A stretch of DNA of 64,000 nt from Akebia trifoliata. Lineage: Eukaryota; Streptophyta; Magnoliopsida; Ranunculales; Lardizabalaceae. The stretch covers positions 40,702,326-40,766,325 of the forward strand of contig CM030714.1 of the NCBI GenBank assembly GCA_017979445.1, written 5' to 3'. Below are positions 23,155 through 35,460 of this stretch, one piece after another; the first letter of the stretch is position 1; every line of letters begins with the position of its first letter. Below the pieces are notes generated by a model that saw only the letters and a list, made by a program, of their open reading frames with translations, had not been told where the DNA came from and ran no database searches. The translations under genes were made by a program, and so were the position numbers.

Positions 23155-23240
23155 TCAGGATCCATAGACACATAAAACTTCAACATGTTTTGTCTTATAT
23201 GAGCAAAAATGTTTGGAATAGACTGATTTTTGTTGTCTAG
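23152..23240. mobile_element. Half copy of the TTTGTCTTATATG palindromic MITE
   Basis: It starts GAGTCAGGATCCATAGACAC and continues with TTTTGTCTTATATGAGCAAA and ATGTTTGGAATAGACTGATT, matching the left arm of the complete element at 61600-61950. The right arm is missing. Like that element, it abuts a TA tract. Confidence 0.7.
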
Positions 23241-23565
23241 TATGTTGCCTACCGTTCGTGACCCTACATATATAATTTGACTGGTTCGGTAATTTTAAAA
23301 GAAATTGAAGCAAAGACGGTAAAGGCCAAGTAAACATATTAAAACCAAGTCCCCCACAAAAATAAATTCTACAAAATGGTGGAAGCCATAATTATAACAA
23401 CAATGAAAAATAAAGAAATTAAAAAAAAAAAAAACAAACAAGCTCATTTCTTCCTTTCAAGTAATGAAAGATCCATCTGCAAAGATAATTTTTAAAAATG
23501 ATTCCTGTGTTGTAATATTTTTCCCAACTAAATAAATTAGAGTTTTGTGAAAATTGATTTCTTTT

Positions 23566-26500
23566 TTAGAGGTATTGTGCTTGTATTCTTTCCCTGTTCT
23601 CTTCCCACCACAGCTTCGCATGCACTTCCCCAAACCTTTCTCGACTGTGAATCAGACAGTTAAAAGTCATTCATCAGAATAATATTTCAAGGTATGATCC
23701 ATCAATTTAATACTCCTGATTAAGTCATTAGTGAGCTAAAAAATTAAGGTGTCTACGTAAAATGTGTTTATTGGAGAACACACATTGGGCAGGGCACCAT
23801 ACAGAAAAACGGCTTTAGTTAGGGGGAGCCCTATGTGTCTTAAAACGCCTTCCAAAACACACTACATAAGCACCGTTCTATTGGAACGGGCCACCATTCT
23901 GGATCCTGGTTCTAAATGTAAATTGTTGGGGGTAGCCATGGGCAGCATTGGGGTAGTCAATGGATTGGATCAGACCCAAAATCCAATCCATTCTGAACCA
24001 GTAACTTCAGATCTGGATCTGATACCCTTGTGGGACCATGTCAAGAATGTTACCCTTACCCCCTTGGGGGTGTAAGGTGTAAGGGTATGGTTGACACAGA
24101 ACAACTATAGTCATTATAATGTTTTACAACTGCAAATCAATAGCTGATATTTCATATAAACAGCTATAACAGCAACTGGTTTATAGAAGAGATCTTATAT
24201 TGCCAAACCAACTTTTTTTATCACAACAAACAATGAAATTATATAGGATGTTTGGGCTGTGCAAAACTATTCATGTTTTTTTCTTCTACAACAAGCCCTT
24301 TGGCTTGGCTTTCTAAGCAAGAAAAGCTCTTCAAGCTCTAAAGGGGGGACAGACTTGTTATGAGAGTGACAAAGGAGGAAATCAAAAGTTGGCTACTGTT
24401 GGATTGTCATCGCAATCGCTTCTTCTCTTCTTTTTATTATTATTATTATTTCATTTGAAAAACTGTTTTGGTGTGTTAATATAGTTTTATTAATCGATTT
24501 TGTAAAACAAAATTAATATGGCACTATTAACATCTAGTGAAAAGATTTTGGGTGCGAAGCAGTAAGAATAAAGCAGGAAGCATGACTTTTCATTACCTGA
24601 ATCTAACACGCCGAAGCTCCCTGGTGCCATCTTGCAATTGTCGGATAGTGATGTAGACTCCAGGCTCATCTTGCTCCACCCACTCTGTCTCCAGGTCGCT
24701 AGCATTACTAATAGAAATCGAGGCTTCGTCTCTAGATGAGGTTGTTGTCCTTGATGCCTCCATAGAAGATGCCTCCCCTTTGACACCCGTACCATGAACA
24801 CTAGGACCCGCACCGTAGTGTTGGCCTCCATGTTCCATAGGGTCAGAAGGGAAATATCCTTTACTCCCCGAAGGTCTGTAACAGTTCCTCGGTGTCCATT
24901 CTTTGTTCATTGGTGGGGTTACGGGACTTTCCCGAGCAGATCCAATCCTGGAGTAGGAGGAATCTCTCTGCAATTTAAGTGTAGACACATTTTAGTAACC
25001 AAAAGATTTATTTGTGATCCTAATCTTACATTTAAATTGGACTGTTTAGATGTGTGAATTGAGGTAGAGAAAGGAAGAAAAAAAAAACTACAGTATGATG
25101 AAGACAATACTCCCTACAACCTGTGATCCTATAATCTTATAAACTACATTAGACAAAGATGTACTCAAGGTACACCAGACACCAAAATATTTTACCAACT
25201 AGAGACTCAAACCCCTCATTGGTCTTCGTATGAGTATAAATTGAGTCGCCTCGGCTCATTGACAGTTGCATTTGACAGGAAGTTTCTTTGATTCGATGCT
25301 CCATATTATCGAGAAGGAGGTTCACTCTATTCTTTTTTCGATAGATTTAAGTATAAAGGCACAGTTTTGGTTCTAAGGAGGCCTGTTCGTAAGCACAATA
25401 GACTGTCTTCAATAGCTGATACAAGTTTTAGAACAGGTTAGGGTGTGTTTTTATCTGTTTTTTGGTCATGGAAAACCCTAATACCAGATGGGGAGAATTT
25501 GATTTGTAACTATATTATATTATTATCAATGATAAACGCCTTAAAAATGTGCCTTTTAGAAGATTTGAAGTTTATCTCACAGTCCATGCAACCCAAACAC
25601 TGATATCTAGTGGATATGGTCTAACTTCAACAAAACTATCTCATCAATTGACAAATTGAAATTACAAAACAGAGTAGCTATTAAATGTGAGCCATATTAC
25701 CTCGTCTTCAGACCTCGGGGGAGTATGAAGAGCTTGCCTACTGAATCTCTGAACATTGTAGAGCTCCATTATTCGATCATAGTTTTCACCCCACCATCGC
25801 TGTGCTTGCCATTTATTGAACATCTCTCGGCTTCAAATTAACCAAAATAACTTGTCAGATTTGTGTTCAATTTCAATTTGTTTTTCTCAGTTATCAAAGA
25901 GAACTGGAGCTTTTAACCAATCCCCAAATATATTTACACCTATCTGAGGTTCTCAGTTGTCATTGAGATCTTAATTTATCAAAGTACCAGAGTTTCTTAT
26001 ACCAAATCTAAAGACATATGCACAAATATCTTTAAAGTTGTACTAAATGCTCATTATTGTCTTAATTATCAGAAGATATTGAGAGGCCAGAAAGATGTCC
26101 CACCCTCCCCATGCCTGTATTCCCATGTGTAAGCCAATATCTCCTGATAACTACAACCACATGATGTATATGATTTTCTAAGGTTAGAAATAATTATAAT
26201 CAGATAATTATTGTTATCTAATCAACCAAGATTTTGATAGTTGAAATCCCTAAGGTCCCACCCATCAAATGGTTGGTCCCATGCACTTGAGCCTAGTGGG
26301 TGCACATGGGATAGTCAGGAAACCTGAAACAATTGGTTTGGCAATTTAACAAGGAGTAAGTCTAGCCTTATTAATTCAGTAAAATTTCAAATCTTACTAA
26401 GGATGTAGAGGGCAAAATTTGATGAACTTTAGAAAAATAAAACTTAAAAAAAGTTATTTTAACCATAAAATTAAATTTTAAAGTTTGAGAATTTGGTGGG

Positions 26501-29500
26501 TGTTGAGTAGCCGCCCATTTTCAAGACCTTTGATCAGACCTTAATTATTATTATTTTAATTTTTTTTATCTGAGTTGTTCAAAGGAATTTAGAGGGCTGT
26601 GGTGTTGGATTGCAAATTTGGTAACCAATTTGAGCTCAACACCCTTAATCTTGCTAAGTAAAGAAGGTGTTTCTCTTTAACAAGGGTGAATCCGGCCAAC
26701 TACCCAACTCTTTATGCCTTTTACTCCCACGTGGCACGTCATTTGTGTCCACTCTTTGGCCACAAAAACTAATCTGATTTTTAAAGGCCAATCCTAATAA
26801 GATTTGTTTCATAGATGCCCAATTGTATGGTAGAATTCATCTTCTAAAGAGGTTTGATATGGAAACATGGATAATTATTAGTAAAATGTTACCTGAAGCG
26901 AATTCTCTTGAGATCATTTCCTCCTTGAGGAAGAGACACAAAAGTGATGTGAACACCTGGCTCAACCTGAGCCATCCATTCCTTGGGTTCATCATCCTCC
27001 TCAAGAACTACGTCACAAGACCTTGCAGAGACAGATTCTAAACCTCCTGGTGTTCGGTCCCCCATCAATATTCCTCTGAACCTTGAGTCGGATCCCGAGG
27101 CCGTGTGGTGGTCCCTATTCACGCTTGGGAAGTCCCATGCAGGGGTTGAACTCGAGCTTCCACCTACTAAGTAAGGGTAATTGACCCCTTCAGAGACTGT
27201 GTCAAAGTCTGTGTAAGGTCGCTGGCCTTTCTTGTTGTAGCTGCTTGAGCCTGTGCAAGGCTTGCATTGCTTATAAGCACCAGAGAATTTCAATGCCATG
27301 TCTTTGATCTGCATGTATGATAATTAAAAACAAAGGTTTGATCAAACAAAGAGATGATCTCAGCCATCCAATAGAAAGGGTTGAACATAAAATCAAGGTT
27401 GGCTCGACGGTTGTGATCATTCAGGAATTAGACGAGACAACCTAATTAAAAATAAAGAAAATAAGTAAATGATTGAGAATAAATAAAAGTTAGGATGACA
27501 ATGGAAGATCTCATTGTTTTTATTTTATGTTTTTGCTAGATTTCTATTTTGTGGGTTTAAGATTTTATATGAACCTAATCATAATTGTAAATAACCATTG
27601 AGATTGTTTGAATAAAAGTGTTGTATTTTAATCTTTAATTGGGATGTGAAAAATAATTTAAGAAATTAAAATGTAATAAGTAAGAGTTGGGGTGCCAACA
27701 ACATGTTTGAAGAAGATAGTTGGCAACAACAATGATAAGCAGTTTTAGATGTCGGGTCTACATGACTTGACAGGAGAAAAATAAACGAATGGGATGGGAA
27801 GATACATGTAAGAAAAATCAGCATTGATCGTTAGAAAACAAGACCTGATCTCTAGAAAATCAATATTTTTCTCATCTCAATCGTACTTTTAATGAGACGC
27901 TCAAACATAATTTCAAGACATAAAAGTCTAAAGAATAATGTAGCTAATCAGATTAACATTTTTTTTTTTGAGTAGAGATTTTGTTGGTTAATATAAAGCA
28001 AAAAAAACACCCAAGGTAGATACGCAATTTCTTTTGTCTTTTGTGAGGTTGAAACCATTCAAAAGCTGTATTAAATAAAGCAAGTCTGTTTGACCATAAA
28101 AAAAAAACAACTAATTTTTCAATGAAAGTAGACAACCATAGATCTTTTCTTTGTGTATCCCGAAGAAAAAGAATGTGCACTTGCCACATCATCCACATAT
28201 AGACTGTATCAGTTTTAAAGCCTAATTTTATCACAACTCGAGAGGAAATCCTATCTTATAATTTTGAGTTGTGATTGTTTGACCCAAAAATTTTCAATCA
28301 GTCAACGTGGCAAGTGTATCAGATAGAATCATAGATCTTTTTCTTCGGGATACACAAGAAAAAAGATTTACGATTTGGTACAGTTGCCGCATCAACCGAG
28401 TGAAAATTTTCATGTCAGAAAATCATTATTCTATAATTTTGCTAAGAATCTTCTCTTATAAATATAAAAATAAGGATGTTTTACTAATTAAACCATTTAG
28501 TTAGGGTGTTGAAAAAAAATCTCTAAGATAAGTACCCTTGCAAGTATTTTCACCTACTTCCCATAAATGTCAATTCACTGAGTGTTCGAAAGTGTATGTA
28601 GTGGGGAAGACAAGAATTCCAAGGTGGGCCCAGCCAAAGCACTTGGCTTGTCTCTCGACACGTTTCTTGTCTTTTCTAAAGATTCACATCTTATTCTTAT
28701 TCAAACATAAAAAAGGGCCCTTGATCTGCTTGTATATCTTTATAATATAATTTCCAAATGCCTTTACGCTAATTCCTGAAATGACTTGGCGGGAATAGAG
28801 GTGACCTTTTGCTAAATTGACGAAAATACCCTCATAACCTTTAATCTATCTCAATACCTAGAAAACATGCTTTGAATAGATAAATGACAATCTTAAGTAT
28901 AACTAACATATTCTTTAAGTTCAATCCTAAAATATTTATTTAAAAAAAATAAAAAATAAAAACCATTCCCTCAAAAGATATGGATAAGATATAATAATAA
29001 ATATATAGAAAAAAATATTTGAAATATACACGTGTCACCTTGAAATATGTATTAAGTGATTATAAATTGAACGTGTATGATACTGATAATGATAACAATT
29101 TGACAGGATTTGTCAACCAAGATGAAATCTCACCTTATCTATGAAATTTAAAAAATCAAAAAATGTAATTGACATTATGATTTGCATATACATTTAGCAT
29201 CATCCCTAGAAATCTAGAATACTTGAAGAAAATATCATAATGGAATAATTAAAAAAAAAATATTCTAAGAAAGAAATAGAGTCAATTTATTCACAAGGGT
29301 AACATACACTATTTTGATTTTAAACTAGTTTCACTTTTACCATGTAAATCAAATGTAAGTATTGGAGGCCCATCATCATCTAAAAGACAAGAGGAAGTGA
29401 CTCTTAACTTTAAAAAAAAATTGAAAATTAATGTAGGCATATTTTATGACATATGCCCCCAAACTAAAGTGTCCAAGGGATTTAAGAGGCCAACTAGATA

Positions 29501-30495
29501 TGTTCAAACAAAATACAATTCCTCCATTGGTCTTTGCTACAAAGGGTGGCCAAGGCTGGTTGTTTCACATCCAATCAATCTCTTTTAGTCTTTTTATACC
29601 TAAAACCTTCACCTTTCCGAAAAGCCTAAATAGTAGCTTCTTTAAGAAATTACCCAAAGCATGCTAAAATCTAATGTGTATTGGTGTCGTGAACAGACCA
29701 ATAATGTGAAACCAACCAATCCACCTTTGTTATAAATTTCGAAATTAATGCAGCCTTCATTAAAGCTGATTGCAAGATGTTATAGATAGGAAGTTAGTGT
29801 TTATAAGCTCTTATTCAATTAGATCTTAATGATGTAAAAGATGATGGTGATGTGTTAGATCAGAATTTTATGATATTATAATAAGAAAGGGTCTTGTAAC
29901 TGTTTGATTGGATGACTGTGCCATGAACCTCATAAAATCAACCAAAAATGTGCGCTGATTCTAACTGATCAAATATTCATGGAACAGTGTGACCAAAAAG
30001 ACTGCCACGTAGCCGAAAAGATACTTGGAGTGGGAGTTGCAACAATATCCCTGAAATTACAGGATTCTTCATTCCAACTCAATATAGTGGTCCAAATGGG
30101 GTTTATCATCAACTGATAAAAGGGCCCAATTATTAGAGATTAATTAATAAATATTTGTTGCTTTATAAAGTTGAAAGAAAAAAAAAACCGGGTTTTGTGG
30201 TCCCCTTCCGAGTCACAGAGATTGAAACTGAGTGTTGTTTTTTTGTTTGTTGTTACGAGGAGAGAAGAAACCAAAGAATGAAAGAGACTGAAAAAGGAAA
30301 GCCTAGACATAGAGAGAGTGTGTATGTGGGGAGAGCGCAGAAGAACAACAGAGTTACAGAAGAGAGAGAGGAGAGGATTCGAACCTGCGACGTCAGACTT
30401 TTGACGGCTTCTTTCGTACTTGGAGTGCCACGCGTGCCTTCTTCCCCTTGTTCGTCCTCCACCAATTGCTTTGAGCACGCTATGCATGTCAGCAT
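23566..30495 (-). CDS. BRX: BREVIS RADIX (BRX/BRXL1-type) protein, 5 coding exons, 368 aa
   Basis: Exons in transcript order are 30495-30385, 27308-26893, 25830-25701, 24967-24597 and 23644-23566. All are GT-AG and phase is kept (split Ser codons AG|C and AG|T close both RIRF and RVRF). BRX proteins are plasma-membrane-associated regulators of protophloem and root growth acting with PAX-type AGC kinases and auxin signalling. The N-terminus MLTCIACSKQ with Cys4 and Cys7 is the conserved, probably palmitoylated, end. GTPSTKEAVKSLTSQIKDMA follows (24-43). BRX domain 1 spans about 146-202 (KEWMAQVEPGVHITF... FNKWQAQRWWGENYDRIMELY) and domain 2 about 312-368 (EWVEQDEPGVYITIRQL... AKLWWEENRERIQAQYL, the C-terminus). 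Both domains look intact and the length fits Arabidopsis BRX. Introns are long and hold repeats. Confidence 0.95.
23645..24596 (-). other. BRX intron 4
   Basis: No complete repeat is recognised. A phrase at about 23940-24000 (GTCAATGGATTGGATCAGAC) belongs to the GGATC-rich family dispersed through the window (36.9, 37.8, 39.3 and 50.4 kb). The ORF 23764-24075 has no family features. Confidence 0.4.
25831..26892 (-). other. BRX intron 2 with dispersed repeat
   Basis: About 26330-26690 resembles 18610-19140 (see that entry). The remaining sequence shows nothing recognisable. Confidence 0.4.
27430..27702. mobile_element. MITE of the GAGCTGCTATTGGCATCCCA family, copy 3, 5'-truncated
   Basis: It shares AAAAATAAAGAAAATAAGTA, GAACCTAATCATAATTGTAA and TTTAATCTTTAATTGGG with the copy at 320-625. 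It ends GTTGGGGTGCCAACA instead of the full right terminus, and the left terminal repeat is missing. It lies in BRX intron 1. Confidence 0.7.
28136..28375. mobile_element. Palindromic MITE in BRX intron 1
   Basis: The left arm carries CATAGATCTTTTCTTTGTG and GTGTATCCCGAAGAAAAAG, then CACTTGCCAC. The right arm carries GTGGCAAGTGTATCAGA, CATAGATCTTTTTCTTCGGG and GATACACAAGAAAAAAG. TCACAACTC and GAGTTGTGA frame the centre. The AGATCTTTTTCTTC phrase links it to the elements at 61310 and 61475. Confidence 0.7.
28376..30384 (-). other. Remainder of BRX intron 1
   Basis: AT-rich with homopolymer A runs. Short ORFs at 28538-28750 and 29397-29667 show no family features. I see nothing else. Confidence 0.4.
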
Positions 30496-32083
30496 CTTCT
30501 CTCCCTTTGTATTTTCCTGCAAAAATAGAGTTTAAAAAAGAAGAAACTCAAGATAAACCAAAAATAGAATTTAAAATTTCGCCCTCAAAAATTGTAGAGA
30601 ATTGCAAATACGCCACCATCTCTGATGAAAAACATTGAGGGGCAGATTCGGAATATGATTTATGAAAAATAAATCAAATAATTGAGGAAAATGCGGGAAT
30701 TTTTGAAAGTTGGCACTTCTTCTTCTCTGGTGCGTGTACTTTTAATTTGCGATCCGAATAAAATATAAGATCCGTTTAGCCGAAGTTTCTGACAAACACT
30801 ATAAAATGATAAAATAGGATAAGCTGTCCTCCCACATTTTAGGCCATTGGATTTCCTCGAGATCACAAATGAAGATCTTGAAGAATATCCAAAGCTCGAG
30901 AACATGAATCAATGGTTCACCATGGACCGCCAGAGACGAGAGAAGAGATACAAAGAGACATCAAAATAATTCTTTGATTGATGGTGGTTTTGGAATCTCT
31001 CTGTCCGTAGAGTGCAAATGGCGACAAAGCGTTTGATAAAATGACAGACAGAAGAAGCATCCATTGATCTTTTGATGGTTGATTTCGGTGTTCATCTTAA
31101 TAGTTACTGTTACTAACCTGTGTGAGATGACTAGACGAACTGTTCGTTACTTCTTTTGTTGACTGGTGGTCTTCTTCTCTTACCAGGCAAAAACAGATCT
31201 TCAGAGCACAAAGCTTCTTTACTCAAAACGAACAAATCTGCATTAAAGCATCACTGATGATCGATTAAAATGGACATCTTCTCCTCCTCTCTCTCTCTCT
31301 CTAGTTTGATTTTCAGATCTCCAAGCGATCAAATAAGCATTTAAAGAGACTTTCGATGAGGACTTTATTGCAAAGAACGGGAAGAAAAATCAATTGATAG
31401 GACGTTAAATAGAATTTTCCAGATAGGTTAAGATTTGAGAATGAAGAACAACGTACCAAAGAGAAGAAAAAAAAAAGGCTGGATTTCAACCTCAATCGAA
31501 TCGCGAGTGAGATAATCACTGAAAAAATAGATAAAAGTAGAAATTGCTTATCAGTCAGATTAAACAAGATAAGAGACAGAACGATTTGAAATCTTCTTGA
31601 TCTCTACTGATTTCAAAACCTCTCTGTAGAAGAAAGCAGAGGAGCTGATTTCTTCGCTTTTACAGCTTTTTACCTTAATCGATCCTTTTTTCACAGAGAT
31701 TGGCTCTGAATCCAGCTTAAATCGCTCGATTGTAGACTCTCGATCAAGCAAATTCTTCAATGTCCCATGTAAAAATGAATATATATATTTTTTTTCTGTT
31801 TCAACTCTATAGAAGAACAAAATGAAAACCTAAATCTTCAAAAAGAGGGGGCGAGAGGGGCGAAATCTCTAGAAGATTTAGAGATATCTTTTCTCTACTA
31901 AATTTAGAGGAAAAATCTTCATAGGAGAAGCGATTCCAGCAATTTCAGCTGAATTTGGGGGGTTTTGGAGATTTTCTGAAAGTTCAAAAATGGAAAGCGT
32001 TAGCTGTGTTAGCTCCGGTTTTTACGTTTAAGACTAAAAATGGAGGATGAGATTAAACACATTTGATTTGCTGCATCTCTGGT
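30496..32083 (-). other. BRX 5' leader with a probable leader intron
   Basis: Reading the minus strand, a good acceptor (TTTTTGCAG) at about 30517-30525 lies 21 bases before the start codon, so the leader is probably interrupted by an intron. The matching donor is uncertain: candidates are near 31672 (AAG|GTAAAAA) and 31830 (TAG|GTTTTC). The A/G-rich stretch 31840-31990 would then be the first, noncoding, exon. A TC run is at 31288-31302. Confidence 0.5.
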
Positions 32084-32093
32084 ATTTATATAG
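32084..32093 (-). promoter_or_regulatory. TATA box of BRX
   Basis: The minus strand reads CTATATAAAT about 1.6 kb upstream of the BRX start codon, just before the candidate noncoding first exon. Position and composition fit a plant TATA box. Confidence 0.55.
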
Positions 32094-32185
32094 TGAAGGA
32101 CGGAACGCCGTTAATTAACGGAAATGGTGTCGTTCAAGACCGTTAACCGTCTTTGAGATAGCGTGGGACTTATAAGAGTAAGACA

Positions 32186-33990
32186 ATAGTTGGATTATTT
32201 AGACCTGCCCCCTCCATGTTTTAGTGAATATTTCAGATACCCCTGTGTTTTTTGAAATTGATGAATGCAACCTTGACCTTGGTCTAAGACTACCATTGAA
32301 TGACTTGAATATCCTTGGTTAAAACTTCAACCTCTTTGGTTAAAACAATTAGGTTGATTTTGCCAATTCGAACATTGAGATAGAAATTCCTTTTTTTTTT
32401 TTTTTTCTACCCTCTCTAAAATCTTGTTAAACATTGGTAAGGGATGATGCCAGAGCTATGTTACCTAGTTCGTCGGTTCACTCTATTCAAAATCGAGTTC
32501 TTGGTTCGTCAATCTAGAACGAACTCTATTCGTAGGGGATAAGTATTGATAATTCATTTCTTGATTAGCTTTGGTTTCTTACATAGGTTCGCTAGTTTGA
32601 TTTACTTGTACATATATATAATTCAAGTATACAAGTTATAAGTACAATTATAATGTTAAAAAGTTTTGAATTAAATAAAAATAAATTAATAAAATAAGTC
32701 AAATTTTAAATATGAACAATGAACAAAAATATAACAATTGATTTGGTTCACCGAACCAATTCGAATTATTTTGTCGCTGAACGCAATGCTTTGGTTTCAT
32801 CGAACCCAACCAAAATTAGGTGGGTTTGTTGTTCACTTGATTTTATGAATCTAGTATGAACCATATCAAGAATGGGTTCACTTCGTGTCTGTTCGTGGTT
32901 CAAACTAGTAGTAATGAATTGGGTAACAAAGTGCTAGAGGGCTTCCCTATGGAAGATTGTAATCTTCTTAAGCTTAGGTTTGTTTGATTGTGCATGAAAA
33001 TGAAAATTAATCGAAAATTATATTTTTCATGTGTTTGATTGCATTTTTTCCAAAGAAAATAAATATTCTCCCTTTACCGAAAATCTAGCATATGCTCAAT
33101 TTCATTTTCTCACTTATATGTATGAAAAAAAAATGAAAACCACCCTCAAAATTAATATCATAATTTCTATCATTTCATTTTCCTTCTTCCCCACCACCAC
33201 CACCACCACTGACACCGACACCATCTTTCATGTTGACGACTACCACAATCGTTGTCGCCGTTGTTGGTAGTCCTATTTTTGTTTCCTTCTCTTCTTATTC
33301 TTCTTTCATCACCACCTTCTCCTTCCCCTTTTCTTCTCTTTCTCCTCCCTTCACCCCACCTCTACTCTCTCCCCACTTCCTTTCTATTTCTTCCTTCTTC
33401 ACCCTTTTGTTTTTCTTCCCTTGTATTTTCTAAAAGTAATCAAACAAGAAGACTTTGATTTTCTACCCCATCCCATGGATATTAAAATCAATTTCATGGA
33501 AATTGATTTTCCATGTTTTTAAACATACCCTTAATTTATTCTTGGAGGGGGAGGGGGATAAACAAAAATTCCAATTCACTATTTATTTTAATTTCAAATA
33601 GATGAATTATATATTTAATTATAAAAATACCCTTCTTAAAAAGTGATGCTAAGTAATGAACAATAGGAGGTATTTTAATAATTTAAAATAATTGCTTCCA
33701 TGTCGAAAAAAATTTGAATTTTAAAAATAATATTATCATTTTCCAAATAAAATGAAGGGTGTGTTGGCACTTGATATGAATATTTCATAGTCTTTCTCTA
33801 TGTTTTTAATTTCCCTATTTTAACCAATTCAACACCTTGTATTAACCTCTTGTGACATTATTGTTTAAATATTGAAAATGAGGGTGTTTAGGTCATTTTA
33901 CTAGTCCCTCATAGAAGACCGAGGTCAAGGATATATGATCATTTTGAGAACGCAGGGGAGGAAACACCGGACATAATTGGCTTTTGATTT
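32186..33990. mobile_element. Palindromic element with TTTAGACATACCCC-like ends, copy 2, enlarged by insertion
   Basis: The left end (TTATTTAGACCTGCCCCCTC, then ATTTCAGATACCCCTGTG and CCTTGACCTTGGTCTAAGAC) pairs with the right end near 33890-33975 (GGTCATTTTACTAGTCC, GACCGAGGTCAAGGATA, ACGCAGGGGAGG). At 1.8 kb it is three times as long as copy 1. The middle (about 32940-33540) looks like a separate insertion with TTTGTTTGATTG...CATGAAAAT ends and a TC-rich core. The TC-rich core produces spurious Ser/Phe/Pro ORFs at 33031-33458. Confidence 0.6.
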
Positions 33991-35213
33991 TAACAACCAC
34001 CAACTAGTCCTTCTCACACATTACTAGGACCACAGCCAACAATAGTCCCAAACTACAGTCTGCTGTCTCCATCTTGTTTGTCACACTAAGTTGGCCCCAC
34101 ACGAATAAAAGAGTCAAATAAGGATCGGACGGTCACAGTCATTCTTTCGTAGTGATCTAATCAAATTAGGGGCCCCACTCTCTCTAATTCGAATAGGCTT
34201 CTCTTTGTGTACCATTATGTTTTTGGTAAATGGCCATTTATGACTCTGGCAGGGCCTGTATCATGGAAGAGACTTTATATATATGTATGTAGGGTTGTAT
34301 TGTAATTTATAATTATAATATTTACGATTTTAAATGTTTGGCTTATAAATTAAAATAGTCAAACATTTGAATTAGTCACAAAAGTAGTTTACAGGTTGAT
34401 GCACCCCATTCTTTTTGTAGGAGTAAAAGCTCTTCCAACATTTCGAGATGCGTGATGATTTTGATTAATATCTTTGATCGGCCCATGGTTAACTCTGGAG
34501 GGGATTTGCAATTTGACTTCGAGGTTCAAATCAGTTTACATATAATCGTTGTAGATAGCTTCTTCTACCTTGGGTGGGAAGTCATGTGTCGTCTTGTTTG
34601 AAAATTAAAGATCCTATGCACATCACTTGACATTACTTACCTAGGTGATCGCTTACCTTGTGTGCTTAGAATTCCTCGTGTAAGACCCAATTTGATCATT
34701 CCATGAAGACTATGTACTTAGGGCACTATGTAGGAGATCTACCCATGACACACTTGGAGTTGATATCTTGGTAACATGTAGCAATATGTGGTAAAACTAT
34801 GCACGAAACTTTGAAATTGACATGTGTTGACATCTATGAGAATGATACGAGTAGAAACACCATCCATTACAAGCAGTAGTCAAAATAAAAACATATAAAT
34901 GTTAAATAAATAAATGTAAAGATACATAATTCTAGTTAAAATTACCCTTATACTTCGTCAAAATTATTATTACTTTAATCATTCTAGTGCATTAAGAGTG
35001 TTCTTGGCAACCAATGAGAGAAGCAAGCATTAGGAATTGGTGATAAAAATGATTTTGATAAGTAGAATTTTAGAACTCACGACGCTTGCTCATGTTATTT
35101 ATATTAACCCCCCTCCCCCACCATTTAATTATGTGTCTCACCAGTTTAGTTTTTAATATGACTATATCTTATGCAACTCATAATCAAATATGAAGGTCAT
35201 TTTTTGTTGTTGT
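33991..35213. other. Intergenic spacer
   Basis: No gene or recognisable repeat. One TA-rich stretch at about 34277-34325. Confidence 0.35.
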
Positions 35214-35460
35214 TTAAGGGGGGTATTTGAACTTGTGTCCAACTAGTAGGATCAAGTGAGTCAAGGATTGGACCACAGGCATATGGGTCTCTCCCTTGGG
35301 CATGTGCAACACCCACACATCACACACACAAATAAGTGAGGGTACGCTCTCGCGGGTGATCTCAAGGAGCCATTGCTCATACTGGGGATTGAACACACAA
35401 CCTACGTACTCTCGCCACTTATTGAATTTGCAATTTCCATTGAGCCAACCCCTTGGGGTT
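35214..35460 (-). mobile_element. tRNA-derived SINE
   Basis: On the minus strand the head reads CCCCAAGGGGTTGGCTCAAT, and the polymerase III A box TGGCTCAATGG is at 35438-35448. About 45 bases on is the B-box-like GTTCAATCCCC (35384-35394). The body ends near 35214 in TTAAACAACAACAAAAAA, an A-rich tail typical of SINEs. Length (about 250 bp) and layout fit plant tRNA-derived SINEs. Clear target duplications are not seen. Confidence 0.8.

Larger units (their letters stand above)
22238..23565. other. BRX 3' flank, no genes
   Basis: AT-rich, with a TC microsatellite at 22702-22728, a TA microsatellite (23120-23151) and a half palindromic element beside it. No coding signal. The BRX 3' UTR should occupy the right end. 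Confidence 0.4.

Noticed and set aside
24490..25107. Four overlapping frames around BRX exon 4
   Set aside because: Only the minus-strand frame covering 24597-24967 joins in phase with the other BRX exons. The other frames are shadows.
30155..30638. Plus-strand frames opposite BRX exon 1
   Set aside because: They are antisense to the verified BRX first exon and show no motif.
33031..33458. Several overlapping Ser/Phe/Pro-rich open frames
   Set aside because: They arise from a T/C-rich low-complexity core inside a transposon copy. There is no conserved motif and all frames look alike.
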